A DNA stretch of 43,442 nucleotides from JBDLID01 sp039715055 (GCA_039715055.1 JBDLID010000008.1:1-43442); one strand, 5' to 3'; shown: positions 34,413 through 42,685, counted from the first letter of the stretch. Notes: generated from the letters alone by a model not told the origin. Numbers and translations: made by a program.

Positions 34413-34446
34413 ACTGCTTTTTTTCCTTCAAGCTGAAAAACGTACC

Positions 34447-34588
34447 AGTGTCAGTTCATAAATGATTCTTTCGTTCGAGATCAAGGAATGTAAAAGAGAA
34501 TAAGCGCAGCATACGTTTGAGTATGTGAGCATTATTCACTTTTACATGACGCAGAGATCGGACGAAAGAACCATTTATGGGCGACACT
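34447..34588. repeat. 142-bp near-perfect palindrome between ruvC and yebC
   Basis: The left arm opens AGTGTC (34447) and the right arm closes GACACT (34588). Paired blocks include CATAAATG/CATTTATG, TTCTTTCGT/ACGAAAGAA, GAGATC/GATC, ATGTAAAAG/CTTTTACAT, GAATAA/TTATTC and CATAC/GTATG around the loop. It reaches the first base of the yebC stop codon. It shares right-arm text (ATGACG-AGAG, then GA-CGAAA) with 37963-38128. No coding capacity. Confidence 0.85.
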
Positions 34589-35337
34589 CAGCTGAGTTGC
34601 TCCATGAGTGCGTCATCAATATCAAAATTGGCGTGGACATTCTGCACATCGTCGTGGTCCTCAAGGAGTTCGAGGAGTCTGAGCAGATTTTTCGCCGCCT
34701 TTTCATCGGTCACCTCGATGGTGTTTTTCGGAATCATGGAGATACCGGCTTCGATGAACTTGACCCCCTTTTCCTCCAGGGCTTCACGCACTCCGTCAAA
34801 ATCCCCGGCCTCTGTGAGGACCTGAAAAACACTGTCCTCCTCCACCACATCCTCAGCACCGGCGTCAATGGCGAGATCCATCAGTTCCTCTTCCGAGATG
34901 GTCTCCCGGTCGATGAGCATCTGGCCCTTTTTTTCAAACATCCAGGCCACACATCCGGATTCGCCGAGGTTGCCGTTGCATTTTGCAAAAAAGTGCCTCA
35001 CATCGGCCACGGTCCGGTTTCGGTTGTCGCTCATGCACTCGACAAGGACAGCGACACCGGCAGCGCCGTATCCCTCGTAGAGGATCTCCTCATAGACCTC
35101 GCCCTCCAGTTCTCCGGTCCCCTTTTTAATGGCCCGGGCAATGTTGTCCTTGGGCATATTTTCAGCCCTGGCCGAGGCAACGGCGCTGCGCAGCCTGGGG
35201 TTGCCGTCCGGATCACCACCGCCCATCCGGGCTGCCACGGTAATCTCTTTAATCAGGCGGGTAAAGATCTTACCTCTTTTGGCGTCCACCGCCCCTTTGC
35301 GATGTTTAATATTTGCCCATTTCGAATGTCCTGCCAT
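34588..35337 (-). CDS. yebC: YebC/PmpR-family protein
   Basis: Seen: 249 residues, standard length. Conserved start MAGHSKWANIKHRKGAVDAKRGK, then GGDPDGNPRLRSAVASARAENMPKDNIARAIKKGTG, and the GYGPAG-like YEGYGAAGVA motif. Known: members act as transcription factors and, more recently, as ribosome-associated factors easing translation of difficult sequences; YebC genes very often precede ruvC, as here. First gene of the ruv operon. Confidence 0.95.
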   Translation of the reverse strand: MAGHSKWANIKHRKGAVDAKRGKIFTRLIKEITVAARMGGGDPDGNPRLRSAVASARAENMPKDNIARAIKKGTGELEGEVYEEILYEGYGAAGVAVLVECMSDNRNRTVADVRHFFAKCNGNLGESGCVAWMFEKKGQMLIDRETISEEELMDLAIDAGAEDVVEEDSVFQVLTEAGDFDGVREALEEKGVKFIEAGISMIPKNTIEVTDEKAAKNLLRLLELLEDHDDVQNVHANFDIDDALMEQLS

Positions 35338-35371
35338 ATCCTGTTCCTCTGTATTTGCTGCTAATATTTAA

Positions 35372-35540
35372 AACTTTATGTAACTATTCAGCAGCACCCA
35401 CATTATGGCCGATCAGACCGCCTCGAGTAGCACAAGTACGCTTCGTCAGCCTGCTTGGCCATACTGCGGGCCCTGCTGAATAGTTACAGTTCCCTGCTTA
35501 GGGACGCACCCAGCTTTACGCTGAATAATTACAACTTTAT
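35372..35540 (+). mobile_element. MITE copy 2 (153 bp, 35380-35532) with 8-bp target duplication AACTTTAT
   Basis: The same element as copy 1: GTAACTATTCAGCAG start, exact inner partner CTGCTGAATAGTTAC (35473-35487), conserved tail CCCTGCTTAGGGACGCACC, end GCTGAATAATTAC. Length is 153 bp, identical to copy 1. AACTTTAT flanks it at 35372-35379 and 35533-35540. It lies between the rlmE stop and yebC, about 42 bp upstream of the yebC start, so it may separate or affect yebC transcription. Confidence 0.92.
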
Positions 35541-35563
35541 TTCTATTTCCTAAAAACAATCAT

Positions 35564-36166
35564 TTACCGGGACGACTGATACTTCATGCCCAGGACAAAA
35601 ACCTCACGGCTCTCAGTTCTGGAACTCTTCGGCTTGAAAATCCTGACCTGACCAAAAACCGCCTTGACCTCATCAACAAATTCCGGAAAATCCTCACCCT
35701 GGAATGCCTTGCAGAAAAAGTGGCCCTGTTCATGGAGCAGAACGGTTGCGAGCTCCAGGCACCTGCGGCAGAGCCGCAGGGACTTCTGGTGATCAGCCCA
35801 GCGGTTGCCGGTGGTCCTGGGGGCCATGTCTGAGAGCAGCACCTTGAAACGGGGCCGGATACGGTGCACCTCGGCGAGCAGATCTTCCTCGTTGATATCC
35901 CGGCAGAGCCAATGGATTTCAGCTCCTCCGGCCCGCGGGGCCTGCTCAACCTGTTTGAGGTCAATACCGACCACCACGCCTTTGGGACCGACTACTTCGG
36001 AGGCGTACAGCGACCAGGAACCGGGATAACATCCCAGGTCAAGAACCGAATCCCCCTTGCGCAGGAAACGATACTTGTGCTGTGCCTCTTCCAGCTTGTA
36101 AATCGATCTTGCCGGGTATTTGTCCTTCTTGGCCTTTTTATAGTAAAAGTCTTGAACCTTACGCAT
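35564..36166 (-). CDS. rlmE: 23S rRNA 2'-O-ribose U2552 methyltransferase RlmE (FtsJ)
   Basis: Seen: 200 residues from ATG 36166; a TTG at 36193 would add 9. The K-D-K-E catalytic tetrad is visible: K in ARSIYKLEEAQ, D in LLSDMAP, K in FFCKAFQG, E in SSRTESREVFVLG. SAM-binding motif DLGCYPGSWSLYA. Known: methylates U2552 in 23S rRNA and helps 50S assembly. Confidence 0.93.
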   Translation of the reverse strand: MRKVQDFYYKKAKKDKYPARSIYKLEEAQHKYRFLRKGDSVLDLGCYPGSWSLYASEVVGPKGVVVGIDLKQVEQAPRAGGAEIHWLCRDINEEDLLAEVHRIRPRFKVLLSDMAPRTTGNRWADHQKSLRLCRRCLELATVLLHEQGHFFCKAFQGEDFPEFVDEVKAVFGQVRIFKPKSSRTESREVFVLGMKYQSSR

Positions 36167-36235
36167 ACCCCGGTCTTTAGCCGATTTCAGCAACTTTTAC
36201 AAGCCCGGGATTGTTCATTTTTGCCGGACAAACGC

Positions 36236-37723
36236 TCAGGCCAGACAGTTCCTGACCCACTGCAGGGCACTGTCCCGATCAATTACTTCGCCCTCGACTT
36301 CCGCCTCGAGAAGCCCGTCGAGAACCTCTGAAAACTGCGGGCCGGGCTTGAGACCAAATTCACTGATCAGATCATTGCCGTTCAAAAACCTCCGGCTCTT
36401 CAGCCGGGGCTCGATGTGACGGGTATAGACATCCATGACCCGGCAGAGCAGACTTTCAAGTTCCTCTTCCATCTGCTCAGGCCCTCCCTCCCCTTTTCCT
36501 GCCAGGCTGTCGGCCATTGCCAGGATAAAAAGGCCGACCAGGTCGTCACCGGCCCGTTTTGACAGCTTCAGGCAGGCCCTGCGGCTGATATCCCCGCTGC
36601 GACCGACATTACAGAGGTGAAAGGGGTGCATATGCATACCGACAAGAGAGGCAATGTTTTCTCTTGTCTCGTTGCTCCAGCGCAACCCGCGCCCGAGTTT
36701 CTGAACCAGGGAGCGGCCGACCTCATCGTGGTTATAAAAAGTAATCCGCCCTCCCTTGTCTTCCCGGATATTCATGGTGGACGGCTTTCCCAGATCATGG
36801 AGCAATGCGCTCCACTTGAGCCGCTGCCGAACTCCGGGACGAGCCAGGTAGTCCCGAATCAGATCGTGACAGCTGTGAAAGTAACTCTCGGGCGAACTGA
36901 TGATCTGCTCCATACTCTCCAGGGCGGCGAGGCTGTGGGAAAAGACATCCAGATGGTGAAATTCCGGCTGCGCCATGCCGACGCCCTTTTCCAACTCGGG
37001 CAAGACAGCAAAGAGAAGACCGGTTTCAGCCATCATCCGGATCACCTGGTGGGCACGCTCAGAGGCCATGATCAGGTCAAGCTCGTGGCTGACCCGCTCC
37101 GCCGCCGACCTGCCAATGAGCTCGCACTTCCGGCCAATCTCGTTAAAGGTATTCTCCTCCATGGGAAATCCAAACTGAGCGCTGAGACGAAAACCGCGCA
37201 GCATCCGCAGCGGATCGGCCTCGATGGCTCCGGGCAGAATACGTAAGATATTGTTTTCAAGGTCGGCGAGGCCCTGGAGTGGACCGATCAGCCTGAAGGG
37301 AAGAGAGCGATCCAGCAGAACCGGCAGGGATACCGCCATGGCATTGATGGTGTAATCACGAAGCCGGAGGTCCTCTTCAATGAGACGGCTGCCCTGCCGA
37401 AAACTTGAAAAATCAATGGTCAGCCCCTGCCAGACCACTCTCCCGGCATCCTCTTCCTCTGATCCAAGCAGGACCAGGGTCCCCGCACCGAGTTCGCTGA
37501 TGAGTTGCCTGCAGCTGTCAATGGCGCCGTGGGAAACGGTCAGGTCAACATCTGCCGGGGTTCGGTCGAGCAGCCAGTCGCGCAGTGTTCCGCCCACCAG
37601 GTAATACTCCCGTTTATCACCCCGAACAAGGCTCTTGAGGGCTTTGAGGAGTTCCCTGGGGTAGTGATCGAACCTGGCTCGCAGACTGGAGAGTTTGGCC
37701 GTTGAAATTGTTTCTAATGTCAT
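36236..37723 (-). CDS. CCA tRNA nucleotidyltransferase / poly(A) polymerase family protein with HD domain
   Basis: Seen: 495 residues. The nucleotidyltransferase motif is YYLVGGTLRDWLLDRTPADVD, followed by RDYTINAMA, DPLRMLRGFRLSAQFGF and an HD domain LLHDLGKPSTMN with YNHDEVG. Class II CCA-adding and poly(A)-adding enzymes share this plan and cannot be told apart by eye. Known: adds CCA to tRNA 3' ends; the HD domain can give phosphatase or phosphodiesterase activity. Inference: CCA-adding enzyme, as tRNA modification genes lie near (dus, thiolase). Confidence 0.88.
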   Translation of the reverse strand: MTLETISTAKLSSLRARFDHYPRELLKALKSLVRGDKREYYLVGGTLRDWLLDRTPADVDLTVSHGAIDSCRQLISELGAGTLVLLGSEEEDAGRVVWQGLTIDFSSFRQGSRLIEEDLRLRDYTINAMAVSLPVLLDRSLPFRLIGPLQGLADLENNILRILPGAIEADPLRMLRGFRLSAQFGFPMEENTFNEIGRKCELIGRSAAERVSHELDLIMASERAHQVIRMMAETGLLFAVLPELEKGVGMAQPEFHHLDVFSHSLAALESMEQIISSPESYFHSCHDLIRDYLARPGVRQRLKWSALLHDLGKPSTMNIREDKGGRITFYNHDEVGRSLVQKLGRGLRWSNETRENIASLVGMHMHPFHLCNVGRSGDISRRACLKLSKRAGDDLVGLFILAMADSLAGKGEGGPEQMEEELESLLCRVMDVYTRHIEPRLKSRRFLNGNDLISEFGLKPGPQFSEVLDGLLEAEVEGEVIDRDSALQWVRNCLA

Positions 37724-37792
37724 GGAGTGAAAATCAGTTTAAAGTGGGGGGAGAACATTTTAAGATCATGGTTATACTTACTGACGAGAATT

Positions 37793-37955
37793 GGTGACTA
37801 TTCAGCTGCACTTCATCTTCGTCCATTAAGGTCTTCTCACATAGCACAAGACAGCACAAGTATGCTTTGAATCCCTAAATGAACAAATCTGAAGCACATC
37901 TATACAGTTACATCAGATATTTTTTGAAGTTTTTTGCTTTTGGCTGAATAGACAC
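37793..37955 (+). mobile_element. Decayed relative of the MITE
   Basis: Starts GTGACTATTCAGCTGCAC (compare GTAACTATTCAGCAGCAC), contains TAGCACAAG...AGTATGCTT (compare TAGCACAAGTACGCTT), and ends GGCTGAATAGACAC. The inner palindrome is lost and no intact target duplication is found (GAGAATTG against GAGGGTAC). It lies in the 502-bp gap 37724-38225, the rest of which is the palindrome at 37963-38128 plus unremarkable AT-rich sequence. Confidence 0.6.
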
Positions 37956-37962
37956 GAGGGTA

Positions 37963-38128
37963 CCTTGAAAAATTAGATTTTTTGTTCAGAATCGAGGAAT
38001 AATTAAAATTTTACCACAGACATATAGTTGATATTTCGAGGACGAAGTGCTCGGCTAAGCTTCACTCAATCCGGGTATAAAATTTTAATCATGACGAAGA
38101 GTCTGAGCGAAAAGGCAATTTTTCAAGG
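37963..38128. repeat. 166-bp imperfect palindrome upstream of the thioredoxin-like gene
   Basis: CCTTGAAAAATT (37963) pairs with AATTTTTCAAGG (ends 38128); inner blocks are TTTT, GTTCAGA/TCTGAGC, and ATTAAAATTTTA/TAAAATTTTAAT. Shared wording with 34447-34588: GTTC-GA-ATC-AGGAAT in the left arm and ATGACG-AGAG-C-GA-CGAAA in the right. The centre is about 60 nt. It is read through by an upstream extension of the thioredoxin-like frame, which therefore looks non-coding. Confidence 0.75.
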
Positions 38129-38225
38129 TGGCCACGAATATTGTATCCTAAACAGCACCTATTTAACATCCTTTCCTCATAACATTTTCAAACCTTCTTT
38201 TCTCATGGATATTCCAACTCAAAAA

Positions 38226-38690
38226 ATGATTAGAATCGGCCACGCCTCCATCGGTCTGGTCGGCCTCGATATCGCTCTCAACCGGGCGCTCGCCGACAAC
38301 ATGACGCCGGACGATGGTGAAGAGTTCATCTACCGGGCTGTGGCGTCTGAAAATTACATTCCGACGGGCAAGGAAAAAGAGTATCGACAGGCCCTGCGGC
38401 GGGAGTACGAGAAGCTGCTCGGCATCGACCACGACGAACTGGAGGGGCTTGTGATTCGAATCTTCGGCTCCGGCTGTGTCAGCTGCAACGCCCTCAACAG
38501 CCTGGTGATCAATGCCATGAACCGGGCAGGCGTTGCCGCGGACATTGAACAGATTCACGACCGTGACGAAATCGGCCGGGCTGGTATCACTGCAACACCT
38601 GCTCTGATGATCAACGGTGAAGTCAAGTCTGCCGGGGTCTATCCCACTCTGGCCCAGGTTGAAGAGTGGATAGGTGAAAAAAGGGTATAA
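38226..38690 (+). CDS. Two-domain thioredoxin-like protein (small-Trx fold, CVSC motif)
   Basis: Seen: 154 residues from ATG 38226; the frame is open further upstream to 38028 but that part crosses a palindrome, and an ATG at 38205 is an alternative. Residues 1-70 form a helical N-terminal domain of unknown role (IGHASIGLVGLDIALNRAL). Residues about 75-150 are a thioredoxin-like fold with a redox CVSC motif and TPALMINGEVKSAG, the cis-proline segment of the MTH895-type thioredoxins. Known: such small thioredoxins reduce disulfides or sit beside membrane permeases and arsenic or sulfur genes. No clear ribosome site. Partner unknown. Confidence 0.75.
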   Translation: MIRIGHASIGLVGLDIALNRALADNMTPDDGEEFIYRAVASENYIPTGKEKEYRQALRREYEKLLGIDHDELEGLVIRIFGSGCVSCNALNSLVINAMNRAGVAADIEQIHDRDEIGRAGITATPALMINGEVKSAGVYPTLAQVEEWIGEKRV

Positions 38691-38758
38691 GGTTTAGGGT
38701 TTAGGGCATAAGGAAAGGTACAGGGTGGAAGGTACAGGGTTTAAGGATCGGTTCAGGG
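38689..38758. repeat. Purine-rich short tandem repeats running into the dus start
   Basis: GGTTTAGGGTTTAGGG at 38691-38706 is followed by AAGGTACAGGGT twice (38715-38726 and 38729-38740) with a 14-bp period and by further AGGG words. The GTG start of the dihydrouridine synthase (38725) lies inside the repeats, so they encode its first residues (EGTGFKDRFRVEGG). Confidence 0.7.
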
Positions 38759-39714
38759 TAGAGGGAGGGAAAGCAGAACATTGCAGGCTTGTTCTGGCGC
38801 CCATCCGCGGGATCACTGACTGCCTCTACCGCTCCCTGATTCAGCGTCATTTTGGCGGCTTTGACCTGGCTTTGGCGCCCTTTATCAACCCGCAGGGTTA
38901 TAAAAAGATTCAGGACAAGCACCTGCGTGACGTCCTGGCTGAGAACAACCGGCAGCTGCCTGTGGTGCCCCAGCTGCTCCACACCGGAAGCAGGGACTTC
39001 ATCCACACCGCCGGACGCCTGGCCGAGCTTGGTCATGACCATATCAACTGGAACCTGGGCTGCCCCGCACCGATGGTGGTGAAAAAAAAGCGGGGCTCGG
39101 GCCTGCTTCCCTATCCGGAAACCATTTGCCGCTTTCTCGATGAAGTGTGCCCGGCCATCAGCCAGCAGCTTTCCATCAAGACCCGGCTCGGCCTGCACGC
39201 AGAAGATGAGCTCCTTCACCTTCTGCCGCTTCTCAACGACTACCCGCTCAAAGAAATCACCATCCACTGCCGGCTGGGAGAACAACTCTACCGCGGAGAG
39301 GCAAATCCGGACGGTTTTGAGAGATGTCTGAATCTCAGCCGCCACGAACTGATCTACAACGGCGACATCGACTGCCAAAAAACATTTTCCGCCCTGCAAG
39401 CCCGTTTTCCCATGGTCTCCAAGTGGATGATCGGCCGTGGCGCCCTTGGTCACCCGGATCTGGCCGCTGAACTCAAAGGGAGCACTCTCAGCCCGGAAGA
39501 GCGGCTTGAGCGTTTACAAAAATTCCACGACGATCTCTTTGAAACCTACACGAGACGACTTTCCGGACAAAGCCACATCCTCGGCCGGATGAAGCAGATC
39601 TGGAGCTATATGATCCACTCATTTCCAGGCAAAGAGAAACAGCTCAAGCGGATTAAAAAGGCGACAGGGATGGAACGCTACCGGAAAGCGGTGGACGAAC
39701 TGTTCAAGGGTTGA
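38725..39714 (+). CDS. tRNA-dihydrouridine synthase (Dus family)
   Basis: Seen: 329 residues. FMN-binding start LAPIRGITDCLYRS, proton-donor cysteine in NWNLGCPAPMVVKKKRGSGLL, SIKTRLG, ITIHCRLGEQLYRG, YNGDI and MIGRGALGHPDL. The pattern resembles the DusC subgroup. The only canonical start before the conserved core is GTG 38725, with AGGAAAGG six bases upstream. Known: FMN- and NADPH-dependent reduction of uridine in tRNA. The exact target position is not predictable here. Confidence 0.9.
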   Translation: MEGTGFKDRFRVEGGKAEHCRLVLAPIRGITDCLYRSLIQRHFGGFDLALAPFINPQGYKKIQDKHLRDVLAENNRQLPVVPQLLHTGSRDFIHTAGRLAELGHDHINWNLGCPAPMVVKKKRGSGLLPYPETICRFLDEVCPAISQQLSIKTRLGLHAEDELLHLLPLLNDYPLKEITIHCRLGEQLYRGEANPDGFERCLNLSRHELIYNGDIDCQKTFSALQARFPMVSKWMIGRGALGHPDLAAELKGSTLSPEERLERLQKFHDDLFETYTRRLSGQSHILGRMKQIWSYMIHSFPGKEKQLKRIKKATGMERYRKAVDELFKG

Positions 39715-39791
39715 CTAAGCAGTGGAGCAGGCGGGCAAGGCAGGTTTTTTCCGGACTTTAACAAGACCAACAGGGAAACATTGGCCTGGTG

Positions 39792-40838
39792 CTACAGCAT
39801 CCACTCCTTAAAAGCTGAATCATCAAGGGGCTCGCAGCGCATCATTGCCTGCTCCTGTCCAGTTCGAATCTCAACCTCACCGCCGACGATCTCCCCGTCA
39901 ACTTTCTTGCCATATCGCGTCACCAGTCGGCCACCAAGCTCCAGGGTGGACTGACGCCGGGGATCGTCTTCAGCAAGAAGCCGCCAGCCTCGAATGAGCG
40001 CTGTTGGACCGGGATGAAGGGGCATGTGGAGGATCGCGTCATCTTCTCCGGCCAGTTCAAGGAGGCGGTCATTCTCCCGTTCATTACGGCCGAGAATTGA
40101 CCAGACGCCTCCGGGCAGAAGGAACTGCCTGCCCACCAGGAGCAGACGTATGTCGTCTGCCGTAATGTCGCCTGGAGAAATGACGAAATCACCCTCATAA
40201 ATCCGTTTGATGCGGCGGGACAGGATAGGGTCGGCAAGGATGCAGCCGCCGGCAGGAGCCGGAAATTCAGTGATGCCATACTCCCGGGCAAGGGCGATCT
40301 GGCGGGAACGGCCGCGGCCGGAAAAATCGAGGAGTCGCTCACGGTCGATCCAGCCCTCTTCCTCGGCAAGCGTTGGTTTCATCAGCTTGGCCGAGAGCGG
40401 CCTCAGGAGTCTCGCGTCATTTTTCGAGTCACGTTCGATGACCCGCAGGGTATCTCGCCTCTGGGACATTGGCCTTTGGCCGAGCACCTCGCCGGTAAAA
40501 AGAAATGAACCCCCCAATGGAGCCATCATCTGCTTGGCACGGCTCAGCATGAGAATCTTGCAGTCGATGCAGGGATTGAAATTCTTGCCGAACCCGTGGC
40601 TCGGATTGTGAAGAAGTTCGAGATAACCCTCGCTGAGATCCACCAGTCGGATATCGATGCCGAATTTGTCCTTCACCTCGGCAACATACTCATCCGGCCG
40701 CGCCAGCAACTCATCACCGAAAAAAGGGGTCACAAACTTCACGCCGATGACATCAACCCCCAGGGAGGCGACAAGACGACAGGCGAGGATAGAGTCGAGC
40801 CCCCCGGAAAAAAGGCCGAGGGCGCGGTGAGTTACCAT
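39792..40838 (-). CDS. PP-loop ATPase related to ThiI/MnmA, with C-terminal NFACT-R-like (DUF814) region
   Basis: Seen: 348 residues from ATG 40838, one base after the recN stop; the frame extends to 40901 but overlaps recN. The PP loop is LFSGGLDSI at residue 9, conserved cysteines lie in NPCIDCKILM and APAGGCILADP, and FTGEVLGQRPMSQ is typical of tRNA thiolation enzymes. The last 80 or so residues (GRNERENDRLLEL...GPTALIRGW) resemble the NFACT-R domain. Known: PP-loop enzymes of this group adenylate tRNA uridine for sulfur insertion. Inference: a tRNA thiolation-like enzyme; target base unknown. Confidence 0.78.
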   Translation of the reverse strand: MVTHRALGLFSGGLDSILACRLVASLGVDVIGVKFVTPFFGDELLARPDEYVAEVKDKFGIDIRLVDLSEGYLELLHNPSHGFGKNFNPCIDCKILMLSRAKQMMAPLGGSFLFTGEVLGQRPMSQRRDTLRVIERDSKNDARLLRPLSAKLMKPTLAEEEGWIDRERLLDFSGRGRSRQIALAREYGITEFPAPAGGCILADPILSRRIKRIYEGDFVISPGDITADDIRLLLVGRQFLLPGGVWSILGRNERENDRLLELAGEDDAILHMPLHPGPTALIRGWRLLAEDDPRRQSTLELGGRLVTRYGKKVDGEIVGGEVEIRTGQEQAMMRCEPLDDSAFKEWML

Positions 40839-40839
40839 G

Positions 40840-42516
40840 TCAGTTCCCCTTGCTGAGCAGCTCCTCTGCCCAGGCCCTGGTCTGGCTGGAGGGCGACTCA
40901 CCGGCCAGCATGCGGCTCAGTTCCTCCACCCGGTCCTCATCAGACAGCAGATTGATTGAGGAGTGTGTACGGCCGCCGGCCTCTGTCTTGGTCACCCGAA
41001 AATGCTCATTGCCGCGGGCCGCAATCTGTGGCAGATGGGTAATACAGAACACCTGGTGGTGGCTGCTCAACTCCTGGATCTTGCGGGCTACGGCTTCAGC
41101 TGCCTCGCCGCCGATCCCGGCATCAACCTCGTCAAAAATCACGGTCTCCACCATATCCTTGCGGGCAAGAAGACATTTGAAGGCGAGCATCAGCCGGGAC
41201 AGCTCGCCGCCGGAAGCGACCTTAGCCAGCGGCCTTGGCGGCTCTCCCGGGTTTGCGGAAAAGAAAAACTCCACCCGGTCACGACCGGTGGCCCGGATCT
41301 CCTCATTGCCGTTAAAACCGTTGAACTGTACCGCAAGACTTGAACGATCAAAGGCAAGACTTTCAAGCTCCGCCTCCATGGCTGTCTCCAGCCGCATGGC
41401 CACCTGTTGCCTGGCCTCGGACAGTCCGGCTGCCTGCTCTGTCAACTCCGTTAACAGAGAGTCAACCTCCTGCTGTAAACGGCTCAGCTCCTCATCCATG
41501 TTGTCCAGTCGCTGCAGCTCGGCCTCGGCCTGTTCACCAAATTCGATTACCATGGCAAGACTATCGCCATATTTTCGTTTCAGCTGCTGAAGCTCGGCCA
41601 TCCGTTCATTAATCGTTTCCAGGCGGGCGGGATTGTTTTCAAGAGAGTCCCGGTAGTTACGCAGGGAAGCCACCAGATCCTCGGCCTGGAAGGAATATTC
41701 AGCCACCTCGGCAGCCAGCCCCTCAGCGTCTGCATCGAGTTCCGCCACTGTTTCCATATCCTTACGGATCTGGGCCAGACCATCAACAATTGTGGAGGAG
41801 AGCTGCCCGTAGCAGCGGCGGCTGAGCTGGATAAGGCTCTCAGCACTTTTGAGTCGTCTCCTCTCTTTTTCAAGAGCTTCATCCTCTCCCGGCTCAGGAG
41901 CAGCCTGCCTGATCTCGTCAAGCTGGTAGCTTAAAAAATCACGACGCTGCTCCTTTTCCCGCTCCTGTTCCTTTAGAAGAGACAGTTCCTTTTTCCGCTC
42001 CTCGTAACGGCCGAACAACTCGCCTACCTGAAGCCGCCGGGACCACAGGTCCCCAATGGTGTCGAGGAAATCGAGATGGAGGGTCGGCTGGAGGAGTTTC
42101 TGCTGATCATGCTGTCCGGCAACATTGAAGAGGTATTCGGTCAATCCGCCAACAATCTTTGCCGTGGCCAGAGAGCCGTTGACATAGAGACGCGATCTCC
42201 CCTTGGAGTTGATGATCCGCTTGATAAGAACCGTCGGCTCTGTCCCGAAACCGGCCTCGTCAAGCCGGTGGAGGAAATCCTTGTCCTGAAGTCCGCATTC
42301 AAACAGTGCCTCTACCACGCAACTGTCCGCACCGTTACGAATCCAGTCGGCTGAGCCCCGGCCGCCGCTGAGCAGCTGGATGGCTCTCAGCATGATCGAT
42401 TTACCCGCACCGGTCTCTCCGGTCATAACCACCAGCCCGGAACGATTTTCCTGGTCAAAACGGAGGTGCAGCGATTCAATCAATGCCAGGTTATCAACTT
42501 TTAGTTCAACAAGCAT
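40840..42516 (-). CDS. recN: DNA repair protein RecN (SMC-like ATPase)
   Basis: Seen: 558 residues. Walker A GETGAGKSIML near 35, two long coiled-coil arms (about 160-370), signature VASGGELSRLMLAFK, Walker B VIFDEVDAGIGGEAA and HLPQIAA switch. Known: binds broken DNA ends and promotes recombinational repair. It is 1 bp upstream of the PP-loop gene, so the two are co-transcribed. A 26-bp palindrome lies ahead of it. No ribosome site is apparent at the ATG. Confidence 0.95.
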   Translation of the reverse strand: MLVELKVDNLALIESLHLRFDQENRSGLVVMTGETGAGKSIMLRAIQLLSGGRGSADWIRNGADSCVVEALFECGLQDKDFLHRLDEAGFGTEPTVLIKRIINSKGRSRLYVNGSLATAKIVGGLTEYLFNVAGQHDQQKLLQPTLHLDFLDTIGDLWSRRLQVGELFGRYEERKKELSLLKEQEREKEQRRDFLSYQLDEIRQAAPEPGEDEALEKERRRLKSAESLIQLSRRCYGQLSSTIVDGLAQIRKDMETVAELDADAEGLAAEVAEYSFQAEDLVASLRNYRDSLENNPARLETINERMAELQQLKRKYGDSLAMVIEFGEQAEAELQRLDNMDEELSRLQQEVDSLLTELTEQAAGLSEARQQVAMRLETAMEAELESLAFDRSSLAVQFNGFNGNEEIRATGRDRVEFFFSANPGEPPRPLAKVASGGELSRLMLAFKCLLARKDMVETVIFDEVDAGIGGEAAEAVARKIQELSSHHQVFCITHLPQIAARGNEHFRVTKTEAGGRTHSSINLLSDEDRVEELSRMLAGESPSSQTRAWAEELLSKGN

Positions 42517-42528
42517 AACTCAATATAA

Positions 42529-42554
42529 TGGATCATCCTGATATGACGATCCAT
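42529..42554. promoter_or_regulatory. 26-bp palindrome upstream of recN, possible operator
   Basis: ATGGATCATC (42529-42538) pairs with GACGATCCAT (42545-42554), one mismatched pair, with a 6-bp spacer. It is 13 bp upstream of the recN start. Size and symmetry suit a regulator site, but it is not a recognisable LexA box. Confidence 0.4.
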
Positions 42555-42615
42555 GGAACAGATCTTCATTTATCTTTTCAGCCCTGTAAAAGGGTTTCAT
42601 AAATTAACAATTTCT

Positions 42616-42685
42616 GTAACTATTCAAGGCAGCCTTCAGCCCACAACGGCAAAACTACCCAAAGCAACGCAATGTAACTGCTCAG
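42616..42685. repeat. Possible MITE relic
   Basis: GTAACTATTCA at 42616 is followed 58 bp later by TGTAACTGCTCAG (from 42673), the same order of words as the right end of MITE copy 3 (43332 and 43376). The sequence between is unrelated. Only two short words support it. Confidence 0.3.

Noticed and set aside
38028..38225. Longer N terminus for the thioredoxin-like gene
   Set aside because: These codons cross the 37963-38128 palindrome and low-complexity AT-rich sequence; conservation begins at MIRIGHASIG (38226).
38691..38706. TTTAGGG words that look like a plant-type telomere repeat
   Set aside because: Only two units, next to other purine-rich repeats inside a bacterial chromosome; best read as intergenic filler.
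38701..39453. A 250-codon open frame on the minus strand opposite the Dus gene
   Set aside because: Antisense shadow of a conserved enzyme with intact motifs.
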